Part shown: positions 26,704 to 35,276 of the stretch, in pieces | Position numbering within the stretch: position 1 is the first letter of the stretch | Layout of the letters: each line of letters starts with the position of its first letter | Source of the DNA: Nocardioides flavescens | GTDB lineage: Bacteria > Actinomycetota > Actinomycetes > Propionibacteriales > Nocardioidaceae | Assembly: GCF_009823805.1 (NCBI RefSeq) | Contig: NZ_WUEK01000007.1 | Span: 186,001-250,000 of the forward strand | DNA: 64,000 nt | Reading direction: 5' to 3' | The notes under the pieces: model-generated | What the model was told of the DNA's origin: nothing | Database searches by the model: none | Seen by the model: only the letters and a program-made list of their open reading frames with translations | Program-made: the position numbers and the translations under genes

Positions 26704-27949
26704 GGCTGCCCTCGCGGCGTGCGGCCTGGCGCGCGAGCTCGGTCTTGGCCAGGGAGTTCTTGTGGACCTCGTCGGGGCCGTCGGCGAAGCGCAGCGTGCG
26801 GATGCCGGCGAACGACGAGGCGAGGGGGAAGTCCTGCGACAGCCCGCCGGCGCCGTGGGCCTGGATGGCCCGGTCGACGATCTCCTGGACGACCTTGGGG
26901 GTGGCGATCTTGATCGCCTGGATCTCGCTGTGCGCCGCGCGGTTGCCCGAGGTGTCCATCAGCCACGCGGTCTTGAGCACCAGCAGGCGCAGCTGCTCGA
27001 CGGCGATGCGCGACTCGGCGATCCACTCGCGGATCACGCCCTGGCGCGAGAGCGGGCGGCCGAAGGCCACCCGGTCCTCGACGCGCTCGCACATCAGCGC
27101 GATGGCCCGCTCGGCCACCCCGATGGCGCGCATGCAGTGGTGGATGCGACCGGGGCCGAGGCGCGCCTGGGCGATCGCGAACCCGCCGCCCTCCTCGCCG
27201 ATGAGGTTCGACGCGGGCACCCGGACGTCGGTGAAGCGCAGCTCGGCGTGGCCGCCGTGCTCGTGGTCGTCGTAGCCGAGCACGTGCATCGGCCGCACGA
27301 CCGTCAGCCCGGGGGTGTCGCGGGGCACGAGCAGCATCGACTGCTGGCGGTGGCGGTCGGCCTCCGGATCGGTCTTGCCCATCACGATGAAGATCTCGCA
27401 CTCGGGGTTCATCGCCCCGGTGATCCACCACTTGCGCCCGTTGACGACGTACTCGTCGCCGTCGCGGCGGATCGAGGTCTCGATGTTGGTGGCGTCGGAG
27501 GAGGCGACGTCGGGCTCGGTCATCGCGAACGCCGAGCGGATGCGCCCGTCGAGCAGCGGCTCGAGCCAGCGCTCCTTCTGCTCCGCGGTGCCGAACATCG
27601 TCAGCACCTCCATGTTGCCGGTGTCGGGCGCGGCGCAGTTGAGCGCCGGGGGAGCCAGGTGGCCGTAGGCGCCGGTGATCTCGGCGAGCGGGGCGTACTG
27701 CAGGTTGGTGAGGCCGGCACCGAGGCCCGGGTGCTCGTCGGAGGCGGGGAGGAAGAGGTTCCACAGACCGCGGCTGCGGGCCTCGGCGCGCAGCTCGCCG
27801 AGCACCGGCGCCTGGGTCCAGGCGAAGCGGTCCTCCAGCGCCTCCAGCTCGTCGTGGAAGCGCGCCTCGGCCGGCGCGACGTGGGTGTCGACGAAGTCGA
27901 GGAGCTCGGTGCGGAGCTCGGTGGTGCGCGCGTCGAGTGCGAAGTCCAT
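26696..27949 (-). CDS. ACAD10/11-type acyl-CoA dehydrogenase
   Basis: A 417-residue dehydrogenase of the ACAD10/ACAD11 branch. The usual YEGTSQ is replaced by [10 protein letters not shown] (ADGPDEVH at 389-396), the hallmark of that branch. [22 protein letters not shown] is the flavin-contact region. In human ACAD10/11 and in LvaC of Pseudomonas, this domain removes phosphate from 4-phosphoacyl-CoA to give an enoyl-CoA. Its partner kinase is encoded immediately upstream (27953-28981), separated by 3 bases, which strongly supports the same chemistry here. Confidence 0.9.
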   Translation of the reverse strand: MDFALDARTTELRTELLDFVDTHVAPAEARFHDELEALEDRFAWTQAPVLGELRAEARSRGLWNLFLPASDEHPGLGAGLTNLQYAPLAEITGAYGHLAPPALNCAAPDTGNMEVLTMFGTAEQKERWLEPLLDGRIRSAFAMTEPDVASSDATNIETSIRRDGDEYVVNGRKWWITGAMNPECEIFIVMGKTDPEADRHRQQSMLLVPRDTPGLTVVRPMHVLGYDDHEHGGHAELRFTDVRVPASNLIGEEGGGFAIAQARLGPGRIHHCMRAIGVAERAIALMCERVEDRVAFGRPLSRQGVIREWIAESRIAVEQLRLLVLKTAWLMDTSGNRAAHSEIQAIKIATPKVVQEIVDRAIQAHGAGGLSQDFPLASSFAGIRTLRFADGPDEVHKNSLAKTELARQAARREGSRG

Positions 27950-27952
27950 GGG

Positions 27953-28981
27953 TCAGCCCTTCCGGAGCGCGTCGTGCCCCGCGTCGATGATGGTGTCGAA
28001 TCCCTGGCCGATCCGGTCGAACCCCTCGCCGACCGTCTGGCCCTGCAGGAAGCGGTAGTGGATGCCCTCGAGGATCACGGCGAGCTTGAAGTACGCCAGG
28101 CCGAGGTGCCAGCCCATGTCGCCGAGGTCGCGGCCGCTCGCCTCGGCGTAGCGCGCGAGCTGCTCGTCGGCGCTCGGGTAGCCCGGGGCGCGCGCCACGT
28201 CGGACACGACGTCGCCGCCCGCGATCTCGCTGAGCCGGTCGTAGACGAGCAGGAGGGCGAGATCGGTGCGGGTGTCGCCGAGGGTGGCCATCTCCCAGTC
28301 GACGACGGCGTGGACGCGGTCGTCGGAGCCGACCAGGCAGTTGTCGAGGCGGTAGTCGCCGTGCACGATCCCGCGCACCGACGGGTCGTCCTCGGGCAGC
28401 CGCTCGGTGAGCAGGCGGTGCAGCTCCTCGGCGCGGGGGCGCTCCTGGGTCTTCGACCCCTCGAGCTGGCGGCCCCACCGGCGCACCTGCCGCTCCAGGA
28501 ACCCCTCGGGTCGCCCGAACTCCCCGAGCCCCACGGCGGCCGGGTCGACGGCGTGGAGGGCGGCGAGCACCTCCACCATGTGCTGGGCGATCGCGGAGGT
28601 GCGCTCGGGGCCGAGGGCGGCCAGCTCGTCCTTGGAGCGGTACGCCGCTCCGTCGACGCGCGACATGACGTAGAACTCCGCCCCGATCACGTCGGGGTCG
28701 GTGCAGTGGGCGAACATCCGGGGCACCGGCACGGCCGTGTCGGCGAGCGCCGACATCGCGGTGTACTCGCGACCCATGTCGTGGGCGGTGGCCTGCACGT
28801 GCCCCAGCGGCGGGCGCCGCACGATCCACTCGCGCTGGCCGTCCGTGACGGCGTAGGTCAGGTTGGACCGCCCGCCCGCGATCAGCGAGGCGCTCAGCTC
28901 GCCCTCGATCTCGCCGGGCCGCTCGGCGTCGTACCACCGGCGGTAGGCGCCCAGGTCGAGCCCCGGGGTCTCCTGCGTCAT
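27953..28981 (-). CDS. APH-fold phosphotransferase, ACAD11 N-terminal/LvaA type
   Basis: A 342-residue kinase of the aminoglycoside phosphotransferase fold. The glycine-rich loop GGRSNLTYAV is at 36-45, the catalytic HGDYRLDN at 207-214 (Asp209, Asn214) and the metal-binding DWE at 228-230. The pattern HGDYRLDN...VDWEMATLGD is that of the kinase domain fused to the dehydrogenase in ACAD10/11 and of LvaA, which phosphorylates 4-hydroxyacyl-CoA. It is not an antibiotic-resistance gene on this evidence. ATG 28981 overlaps the SDR stop (ATGA) behind GGAGGAGC. Confidence 0.88.
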   Translation of the reverse strand: MTQETPGLDLGAYRRWYDAERPGEIEGELSASLIAGGRSNLTYAVTDGQREWIVRRPPLGHVQATAHDMGREYTAMSALADTAVPVPRMFAHCTDPDVIGAEFYVMSRVDGAAYRSKDELAALGPERTSAIAQHMVEVLAALHAVDPAAVGLGEFGRPEGFLERQVRRWGRQLEGSKTQERPRAEELHRLLTERLPEDDPSVRGIVHGDYRLDNCLVGSDDRVHAVVDWEMATLGDTRTDLALLLVYDRLSEIAGGDVVSDVARAPGYPSADEQLARYAEASGRDLGDMGWHLGLAYFKLAVILEGIHYRFLQGQTVGEGFDRIGQGFDTIIDAGHDALRKG

Positions 28982-29796
28982 CGCTGCTCCTCCATCGAGT
29001 CGTTCACCGCTCGGTCGACCTTGGACTGCAGGCGCCGCATCCCCGTCAGCCAGGCGTCGGTGTCGGCGGCGCGGGCGCGGTAGTAGTCGGCCACCTCGGG
29101 GTGCGGGAGCACCAGGAACCGGTCGTCGGCCAGGCTCGCGACCCACGCGTCGGCGACCTGCTCGGGGGTGAGCGCGGCGTCGCGGCTCAGCAGCGCCTGC
29201 AGGGGTCCGGCCTGCTCGAGCATCCGCGTCTGCACCCCCTGGGGGCAGATGGCCTGCACTGCGACCCCGCGGGCGCCGTACGTCACCGAGAGCCACTCGG
29301 CGAAGGCGACGGCGCCGTGCTTGGTGACGGAGTAGGGCGCGCTGCCGATCATCGTGAGCAGGCCGGCGGCGCTGGCCGTCACCACGAACCGGCCGCCGCG
29401 GCCGTCGGCCAGCCACCCCGGGACGAGCGCCCGGGCCGCGCGGACGTGGCTCATCACGTTGGTCTCGAGCATCCGGGCCCAGGCGTCGTCGCCGGTCTCC
29501 AGCCCGCCGAAGCCGTCGTCGATGCCGGCGTTGGCGCAGAAGACGTCGACGCGACCCAGGGCCCCGGTCGCGGTGGCGAGCAGCTGCTGGACGCCGGCCT
29601 CGCTGGCGCAGTCGCCCGGTGCCGCCGTCGCGCCCAGCTCGTCGGCGACCCGGCGGCACGCCTCGGCGTCGAGGTCGTTGACGACCACGCGCGCTCCCTC
29701 GGCGACCAGGCGGGTGGCGAGGGCCCGGCCGATGCCGTGCCCGGCCCCGGTGACCACCGCCCCCGCGTCGTGCAGGGACTGCGTGGGCGTCGTCAC
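28978..29796 (-). CDS. SDR family oxidoreductase
   Basis: A classical short-chain dehydrogenase/reductase of 272 residues. Cofactor motif TGAGHGIG is at 16-23, CANAG near 87-91, and the catalytic Ser142, Tyr155 and Lys159 are in place. Asp41 in the VVVNDLD segment favours NAD(H). GTG 29796 overlaps the PAP2 gene stop by 4 bases. As the gene immediately before the ACAD11-type kinase it may handle an oxo/hydroxy interconversion of the same acyl chain; that role is inferred. Confidence 0.87.
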   Translation of the reverse strand: MTTPTQSLHDAGAVVTGAGHGIGRALATRLVAEGARVVVNDLDAEACRRVADELGATAAPGDCASEAGVQQLLATATGALGRVDVFCANAGIDDGFGGLETGDDAWARMLETNVMSHVRAARALVPGWLADGRGGRFVVTASAAGLLTMIGSAPYSVTKHGAVAFAEWLSVTYGARGVAVQAICPQGVQTRMLEQAGPLQALLSRDAALTPEQVADAWVASLADDRFLVLPHPEVADYYRARAADTDAWLTGMRRLQSKVDRAVNDSMEEQR

Positions 29797-30764
29797 AGGG
29801 CCACCGTCCCACGAGCGCTCCGGCGACGCTCCCACCACCCGCACCCGAGCATCACCAGCCCCGCGAGCACGGCCCCGGCGAGGACGTCGACGACGTAGTG
29901 CTCGGCGTAGTAGACGAGCGCGACGCACATCGAGAGGGGGTAGAGCACGAGCAGCCAGCGCAGCGACGAGCGCAGCCGCCAGATGCCGTACATCGCCACC
30001 AGGAAGGTGATGCCCGCGTGCAGCGAGGGCATCGCCGCCACCGGGTTGCCGACGCCCTGCAGGACCAGGTCGAAGCGGCCGATGCCCAGGTCGGCCCAGC
30101 CGCGCCCGGTGATGCGGGTCAGGGGGGCGTCGGTGAACCCCTCCTGCGCAGCCATCCACGGGGGCGCCATCGGGTAGAGCAGGTAGACGACGAGCGCCCC
30201 GAAGTTGATCGCGAGGTAGCGCCGCATCCAGCGCAGCCACTCGGCCCGGTTGCGGACCCACAGCACCGCGGCGATGGTGAGCCCGGTCAGGAAGTGGCTC
30301 GCGTAGACGGTCGTGAAGTACGCGTCGTACCACCGGGGCGGGCTGTCGCGCAGGCACGGGTCGCCGCACAGGTGACGCTGCAGGAGCTCGGTCGGCAGGG
30401 TGCCCCCGCCGCCGAACAGCGAGGAGAGCCACTCGTCGACGCGGATCGGCATCCGCACGTGGACCGGCAGGCCGAGCTCGTCGGTGAGACCGCGGCTGAA
30501 GAAGTAGACGACCAGCCCCGCGACCGGCAGCCACCAGTCGCGCAGGAACTGCAGGTGCTGGCGCCACGGCGCCTCGGCGTTCCACGCGATGGTGCCGAGC
30601 CACAGCCACAGGAAGACCTGGACGGTGTCGTTGGGGATGCCGAGCAGCTCCGACCAGGTCGCCAGCGCCACGGCGTACGCCGCCATCGCGACGACGCGCA
30701 CCCAGCGGCGGGTGGTCGGCGGCGGCTCGAGGAGGAGCTGGTCCTCCTCGAGCCGCTGCGTCAT
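29793..30764 (-). CDS. PAP2-superfamily integral membrane protein
   Basis: A 323-residue polytopic protein with about 6-8 membrane segments and the PAP2/inositol-phosphotransferase-like motifs: YPMAPPW, NPVAAMPSLHAG with the conserved SLHAG, and YYAEHYVVDVLAG carrying the last catalytic His. Such proteins dephosphorylate lipid phosphates or transfer phospho-head groups at the outer membrane face. ATG 30764 lies 6 bases after TAGCAT, so this gene starts the leaderless transcript that continues into the SDR and ACAD genes. Confidence 0.85.
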   Translation of the reverse strand: MTQRLEEDQLLLEPPPTTRRWVRVVAMAAYAVALATWSELLGIPNDTVQVFLWLWLGTIAWNAEAPWRQHLQFLRDWWLPVAGLVVYFFSRGLTDELGLPVHVRMPIRVDEWLSSLFGGGGTLPTELLQRHLCGDPCLRDSPPRWYDAYFTTVYASHFLTGLTIAAVLWVRNRAEWLRWMRRYLAINFGALVVYLLYPMAPPWMAAQEGFTDAPLTRITGRGWADLGIGRFDLVLQGVGNPVAAMPSLHAGITFLVAMYGIWRLRSSLRWLLVLYPLSMCVALVYYAEHYVVDVLAGAVLAGLVMLGCGWWERRRSARGTVAL

Positions 30765-30770
30765 GGACCG

Positions 30771-30776
30771 ATGCTA
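30771..30776 (-). promoter_or_regulatory. -10 element of leaderless PAP2-SDR-kinase-ACAD transcript
   Basis: TAGCAT on the minus strand, exactly 6 bases before ATG 30764, within the 49-base gap to the upstream acyl-CoA dehydrogenase gene. Confidence 0.55.
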
Positions 30777-30813
30777 AAGGGCTGTCTCAGGCCTCGGCCG
30801 TCGACCCGCGCCG

Positions 30814-31965
30814 TCAGCCCAGCGGGTCGATGTCGGCGTGCCCGGTGACCGCGCCCGCCAGCTCGGAGAGGTGGTGGGTGCCGTCGCCGAGCAGGTGGTC
30901 GAGCACGGTGAGGTGCGCGACGACGTTGCCGACGGAGTACTCCGCCGTCATCGCGATGCCGCCGTGCAGCTGGATCGCCTCCTGGCCGATGTGCCGGCTG
31001 GACCGGCTCACCTGCAACGACGCGCGCCGAGCGGCGTCGATCAGCGCTTCCTGGTCGCCGCGCGAGCCCGCCTGCTCGACGACCATGGTCGCCCAGTCGA
31101 CGATGGACTGCGCGAGCTCCTGGGAGACGTACATGTCGGCGGCGCGGAAGTTCAACGCCTGGAAGGTGTTGAGCGGGACGCCGAACTGCTTGCGGCTCTT
31201 GAGGTACTCCGTCGTCGCGCGCAGGCAGAACTGCATCGCCCCGAGCGCCTGGTTGGCCGCCATGACCCGGGTGATCGCCTGGACCGTCGCGATGCTCGCC
31301 GTGACGTCGAGACCGGGCTCGCCGAGCGGCGTCGCGGTCGTGCCGTCGAACGCGACGCGGGCCGCACGGGTGCCGTCGTAGGCGGCGTAGCCGGTGCGCT
31401 CGGCGTCGCCGCCGGCCACCAGGAACAGGCCCGTGCCGCCCGCGGGCAGCGCGGCGCTCACCACGAGCACGTCGGCGCGGGCGCCGTGCGGCACCGGCTC
31501 CTTCACGCCGCTCAGGGTCCAGGCGTCGCCGTCCTGCGTCGCCGTCACGGCCTCGGCGGTCGCGCTCCAGGTGCGGCCGGGCTCGTCGTGGGCGAAGGCC
31601 AGCACGCTCTCGCCGGCCGACAGGGCGCCGAGCACCTCCTGACGCTGCTCGGCCGTGCCGACCGCGGAGACCAGCCCGCCGGCGTACACCACGGAGGTGA
31701 GGTAGGGCTCGGGAGCGATGACGCGGCCGAGCTCCTGGCACACGATGCCGATCTCGACCGGGCCGGCGCCCACGCCGCCGTCGTCCTCGGCGAAGGGCAG
31801 TCCGAGCAGACCCATCTCCGCCATCCGCTGCCACTGGGCCTCGTCGAAGCCCGGGTCGTCCTCGACGGCCTGGCGCCGCTTCTCGAAGTCGCTGTAGGCC
31901 TTGCCCACGAGGCCGCGCACGGCCTCGCGCAGGGCGTCCTGCTCGTCGTCGTAGCTGAAGTCCAT
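30814..31965 (-). CDS. Acyl-CoA dehydrogenase, probable subunit of a heteromeric enzyme
   Basis: A 383-residue ACAD-fold protein (MDFSYDDEQDALREAVRGLV) whose C-terminal region reads IGQEAIQLHGGIAMTAEYSVGNVVAHLTVLDHLLGD. This pattern occurs in one chain of the alpha2beta2 FadE pairs used for steroid side-chain and related CoA esters in actinobacteria. I chose ATG 31965; the frame extends further but overlaps the upstream gene. It lies 13 bases after the partner ACAD gene. Confidence 0.88.
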   Translation of the reverse strand: MDFSYDDEQDALREAVRGLVGKAYSDFEKRRQAVEDDPGFDEAQWQRMAEMGLLGLPFAEDDGGVGAGPVEIGIVCQELGRVIAPEPYLTSVVYAGGLVSAVGTAEQRQEVLGALSAGESVLAFAHDEPGRTWSATAEAVTATQDGDAWTLSGVKEPVPHGARADVLVVSAALPAGGTGLFLVAGGDAERTGYAAYDGTRAARVAFDGTTATPLGEPGLDVTASIATVQAITRVMAANQALGAMQFCLRATTEYLKSRKQFGVPLNTFQALNFRAADMYVSQELAQSIVDWATMVVEQAGSRGDQEALIDAARRASLQVSRSSRHIGQEAIQLHGGIAMTAEYSVGNVVAHLTVLDHLLGDGTHHLSELAGAVTGHADIDPLG

Positions 31966-31978
31966 GTCGCGGTGCCTC

Positions 31979-33139
31979 TCAGAGTCCCAGGATCGTGCGG
32001 CTGATGATCTGGCGCTGGATCTCGTTGGACCCGCCGTAGATCGACGCCTTGCGCATGTTGAGGTACGTCGGGGCGGCATGCTGCTGCCAGCCCTCGAGCC
32101 CGCTGGTGGGCTCGCCGACCGCGCCGCTCGCGAGGCCGCCGGGGCCCGCGAGGTCGAGCACCAGCTCGGTGACGGCCTGCTGCAGCTCCGTGCCCTTGAG
32201 CTTGAGCACCGACGAGGCCGGGTGCGGCTCGCCGTCGGCGGAGTGGGCGACCACGCGCAGCGCGGTCAGCTCGAGGGCGAGCAGCTCGTTCTCGAGCTCG
32301 GCGACGCGGGCGCGCACCAGAGGGTCGCCCTCGATGCGCGCCTTTGCGCGCTCCTTGACCAGGGCCAGCGAGCGCTTGGTCGAGCCCACCGGGGCCACGC
32401 CGACGCGCTCGTTGCCGAGCAGGAACTTCGCGATCGTCCAGCCGCCGTTGAGGTCGCCGACCAGGTTGGCCCCCGGCACGCGGACGTCGTCGAACCACAC
32501 CTCGTTGACCTCGTGGCCGCCGTCGATCAGCTGGATCGGACGGACCTCGAGACCCTCGGAGCGCATGTCGATCAGCAGCATCGAGATGCCGGCCTGCTTC
32601 TTCACGTCGGGGTCGGTGCGCACCAGCGTGAAGATCCAGTCGCCGTACTGCCCGAGCGTGGTCCAGGTCTTCTGGCCGTTGACGATCCAGTCGTCGCCGT
32701 CGCGCACCGCGCTGCAGCGCAGTCCCGCGAGGTCGGAGCCGGCGTCGGGCTCGGAGAAGCCCTGGCTCCACCAGATGTCGAGGTTGGCGGTCTTGGGCAG
32801 GAACTCCGCCTTCTGCTCCTCGGTGCCGAAGTGCGCGATGACGGGGCCGATCATCGAGGCGTTGAAGGCCAGCGGCGCCGGGACGAACGCGCGCTGCATC
32901 TCCTCGTTCCAGATGTGGCGCTGCAGCTCGGTCCAGTCCTTGCCGCCCCACTCGACGGGCCAGTGCGGCACGGCCAGGCCGGCGGCGTTCAGTGCGCGCT
33001 GCGCGGTGCGGATCTCGTCGGCCGTGAGCTCGCGACCCTCGCGGACCGCGTCGCGGACCTCCTGGGGGACCTGGGTGGTGAAGAACTCCCGCATCTCCTC
33101 GCGGAACCTGCGGTCCTCCTCGGACAGCTCGAGCTGCAT
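31979..33139 (-). CDS. Acyl-CoA dehydrogenase, probable partner subunit
   Basis: A 386-residue ACAD with WWSQGFSEPDAGSDLAGL (flavin contact), VNGQKTWTTLGQYGDWIFTLVRTD and C-terminal IYGGSNEIQRQIISRTILGL. The residue equivalent to the MCAD catalytic Glu is Gly369 (YGGSNE), so the base must lie elsewhere, as in other FadE heteromers. ATG 33139 is 5 bases after AAGGAG. It is the first gene of the two-gene unit with 30814-31965. Confidence 0.9.
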   Translation of the reverse strand: MQLELSEEDRRFREEMREFFTTQVPQEVRDAVREGRELTADEIRTAQRALNAAGLAVPHWPVEWGGKDWTELQRHIWNEEMQRAFVPAPLAFNASMIGPVIAHFGTEEQKAEFLPKTANLDIWWSQGFSEPDAGSDLAGLRCSAVRDGDDWIVNGQKTWTTLGQYGDWIFTLVRTDPDVKKQAGISMLLIDMRSEGLEVRPIQLIDGGHEVNEVWFDDVRVPGANLVGDLNGGWTIAKFLLGNERVGVAPVGSTKRSLALVKERAKARIEGDPLVRARVAELENELLALELTALRVVAHSADGEPHPASSVLKLKGTELQQAVTELVLDLAGPGGLASGAVGEPTSGLEGWQQHAAPTYLNMRKASIYGGSNEIQRQIISRTILGL

Positions 33140-33428
33140 GCGCGCTCCTTCGGGTCTGGGTTGGCTACCCGCCAGTACACACCATCGGCCCAGGTCGCCG
33201 GAGGCCTGTGACGTTCCTCGCAATGGAGCCACCGAAGCCTGCTGCTCGACCACTGCTGGTCGAGCAGGGAGGCGCCCCGGCGCCGACCGTGGTCGAGACC
33301 GCCGCAGCGTCAGTGCGAACCCAGCGGGAGCGTGTGGGGTCCCGACGACGCTCGCTGGTGCTCGCTGCTCGACCACCGAGCAGCACAGGCTCTTGTCGTG
33401 CGCCGCCCGCGCGCACCACACTCACCCC
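33140..33428. repeat. Gene-free spacer with palindromes (repeat family B)
   Basis: No gene is credible here. CTGCTCGACCA at 33242-33252 pairs perfectly with TGGTCGAGCAG at 33257-33267. GGCGCC copies follow at about 33271-33283, then GTGGTCGAGACC near 33290-33301. A second palindrome, GCTGCTCG (33364-33371) with CGAGCAGC (33377-33384), lies downstream. The layout TGGTCGAG...stem...TCGAGACC parallels family A (TGGTTGAG...stem...TCGAAACCA) with altered outer arms. Confidence 0.6.
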
Positions 33429-33524
33429 GTGGTCGTCGTACGACGCGTGGTGCCTGCCCTGCTGGTCGTCGGACTGGTCGTGGCGGCCGCCGTCGGCTGG
33501 TGGCTGCTCACCACGGACGCCTAG
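33429..33524 (+). CDS. Possible 31-residue single-pass membrane protein
   Basis: GTG 33429 opens a 31-codon frame, MVVVRRVVPALLVVGLVVAA then AVGWWLLTTDA: two Arg, a hydrophobic stretch with Trp-Trp at its end, and a short polar tail. The charge pattern is that of a small membrane peptide. There is no clear ribosome binding site, and high GC makes chance frames common, so this is tentative. Confidence 0.3.
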   Translation: MVVVRRVVPALLVVGLVVAAAVGWWLLTTDA

Positions 33525-33575
33525 CAGCGATAGTCAGGTGCGCCCGGGACACCCGGTCCCGCACAATCGTCGTCC

Positions 33576-35276
33576 GTGGGACACGTCGACGTCGCTGGAG
33601 TGCGCTACGAGCTGCCGGACGGGCGGGTGCTGCTCGACGACGTGTCGTTCCGGGTCGGTGAGGGCGCCAAGGTCGCGCTGGTCGGGGCCAACGGTGCCGG
33701 CAAGACGACGCTGCTGCGCATCGTCACCGGCGACCTGGTCCCGCACGCCGGGTCGGTGACCCGCAGTGGGGGCCTCGGCGTGATGCGGCAGATGGTGGGC
33801 GCGGGGCTGGGGGAGCGGGCGACCGTCACCGACCTGCTCCGCAGCGTCGCGCCGGCGCGTGTACGAGCCGCCGCGGAGGCGGTAGACCGCTGCGAGCTCG
33901 CGCTGATGGAGGCCGACGACGAGCCCACCCAGATGGCCTACGCCGAGGCGCTCTCGGAGTACGCCGATGCGGGCGGCTACGACGTCGAGGTCACCTGGGA
34001 CGTGTGCACGGTCGCGGGTCTCGGGGTGCCCTACGAGCGGGCCAAGCACCGCGAGCTGCGCACGCTGTCGGGCGGTGAGCAGAAGCGGCTGGTGCTGGAG
34101 TTCCTGCTCCGCGGACCCGACGAGGTCCTGCTGCTCGACGAGCCCGACAACTTCCTCGACGTGCCCGGCAAGATCTGGCTCGAGCAGCGCATCCGCGAGT
34201 CCGACAAGACGATCCTGTTCATCAGCCACGACCGCGAGCTGCTCGACAACACCGCGACGCGCGTCGTCGCGATCGAGCTGTCGAGCGCCGGCACCGGCAA
34301 CACCGCGTGGGTCCACCCGGGCGGCTTCTCGTCCTACCACGAGGCGCGCCAGGACCGGTTCGCCCGCTTCGAGGAGCTGCGCAAGCGCTGGGACGAGGAG
34401 CACGCCAAGATCAAGGCGCTGGTGCTCCGGCTCAAGATCAAGTCGGAGTACAACGACGGCATGTCGAGCCAGTACCGCGCCGCGCAGACCCGGCTGCGCA
34501 AGTTCGAGGAGGCGGGTCCGCCGACCGAGCAGCCGCGCGAGCAGCAGGTCACGATGCGGCTGAAGGGCGGTCGCACCGGCAAGCGCGCGGTCGTGTGCGA
34601 GCAGCTCGAGCTGAGCGGGCTGATGCGCCCGTTCGACCTCGAGGTCTGGTACGGCGAGCGCGTCGCCGTGCTCGGCTCCAACGGCTCGGGCAAGTCCCAC
34701 TTCCTGCGGCTGCTCGCCGCCGGCGGGAGCGACCCCGACGTCGAGCACCGTCCGGTGGAGGACGTCGAGATCGAGCCGGTCCGCCACGTCGGCAAGGCCA
34801 AGCTCGGCGCCCGCGTGCGCCCGGGCTGGTTCGTGCAGACCCACGAGCACCCCGAGCTGCGCGGGCGGACACTGGTCGAGATCCTGCACCGCGGCGACGG
34901 CCGGCCCGACGGGCGCACCGGCATGGGTCGCGAGCAGGCGGCGCGGGTGCTCGACCGCTACGAGCTCGCGCACGCCGCCGAGCAGCGCTTCGAGTCGCTC
35001 TCGGGCGGGCAACAGGCGCGCTTCCAGATCCTCCTGCTCGAGCTCTCGGGCGCGACGCTGCTGCTGCTCGACGAGCCCACCGACAACCTCGACGTCCAGT
35101 CGGCCGAGGCGCTCGAGGCGGGCCTGGCGTCGTTCGACGGCACCGTGCTGGCGGTGACGCACGACCGCTGGTTCGCCCGCGGCTTCGACCGGTTCCTGGT
35201 CTACGGCGCCGACGGTGAGGTCTACGAGGCGCCCGAGCCGGTGTGGGACGAGTCCCGGGTGGTGCGGTCGCGGTGA
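33576..35276 (+). CDS. ABC-F family ATP-binding protein
   Basis: A cytosolic protein with two fused ABC ATPase domains and no membrane segments; ABC-F members act on the ribosome. The first domain has Walker A GANGAGKT (37-44), LSGGEQ (164-169) and LLLDEPDNFLD. The second has GSNGSGKS (about 367-374), LSGGQQ and LLLDEPTDNLD. An inter-domain linker rich in Arg and Lys (about 255-330) is in the P-site-tRNA-interaction position. The 566-residue length is normal. Whether it is a housekeeping factor or gives antibiotic protection cannot be told. It overlaps the GNAT gene by GTGA. Confidence 0.9.
   Translation: MGHVDVAGVRYELPDGRVLLDDVSFRVGEGAKVALVGANGAGKTTLLRIVTGDLVPHAGSVTRSGGLGVMRQMVGAGLGERATVTDLLRSVAPARVRAAAEAVDRCELALMEADDEPTQMAYAEALSEYADAGGYDVEVTWDVCTVAGLGVPYERAKHRELRTLSGGEQKRLVLEFLLRGPDEVLLLDEPDNFLDVPGKIWLEQRIRESDKTILFISHDRELLDNTATRVVAIELSSAGTGNTAWVHPGGFSSYHEARQDRFARFEELRKRWDEEHAKIKALVLRLKIKSEYNDGMSSQYRAAQTRLRKFEEAGPPTEQPREQQVTMRLKGGRTGKRAVVCEQLELSGLMRPFDLEVWYGERVAVLGSNGSGKSHFLRLLAAGGSDPDVEHRPVEDVEIEPVRHVGKAKLGARVRPGWFVQTHEHPELRGRTLVEILHRGDGRPDGRTGMGREQAARVLDRYELAHAAEQRFESLSGGQQARFQILLLELSGATLLLLDEPTDNLDVQSAEALEAGLASFDGTVLAVTHDRWFARGFDRFLVYGADGEVYEAPEPVWDESRVVRSR

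Noticed and set aside
27953..28981. Aminoglycoside phosphotransferase resistance gene
   Set aside because: The motif context (HGDYRLDN, VDWEMATLGD) and the neighbouring ACAD11-type gene point to an acyl-CoA kinase.
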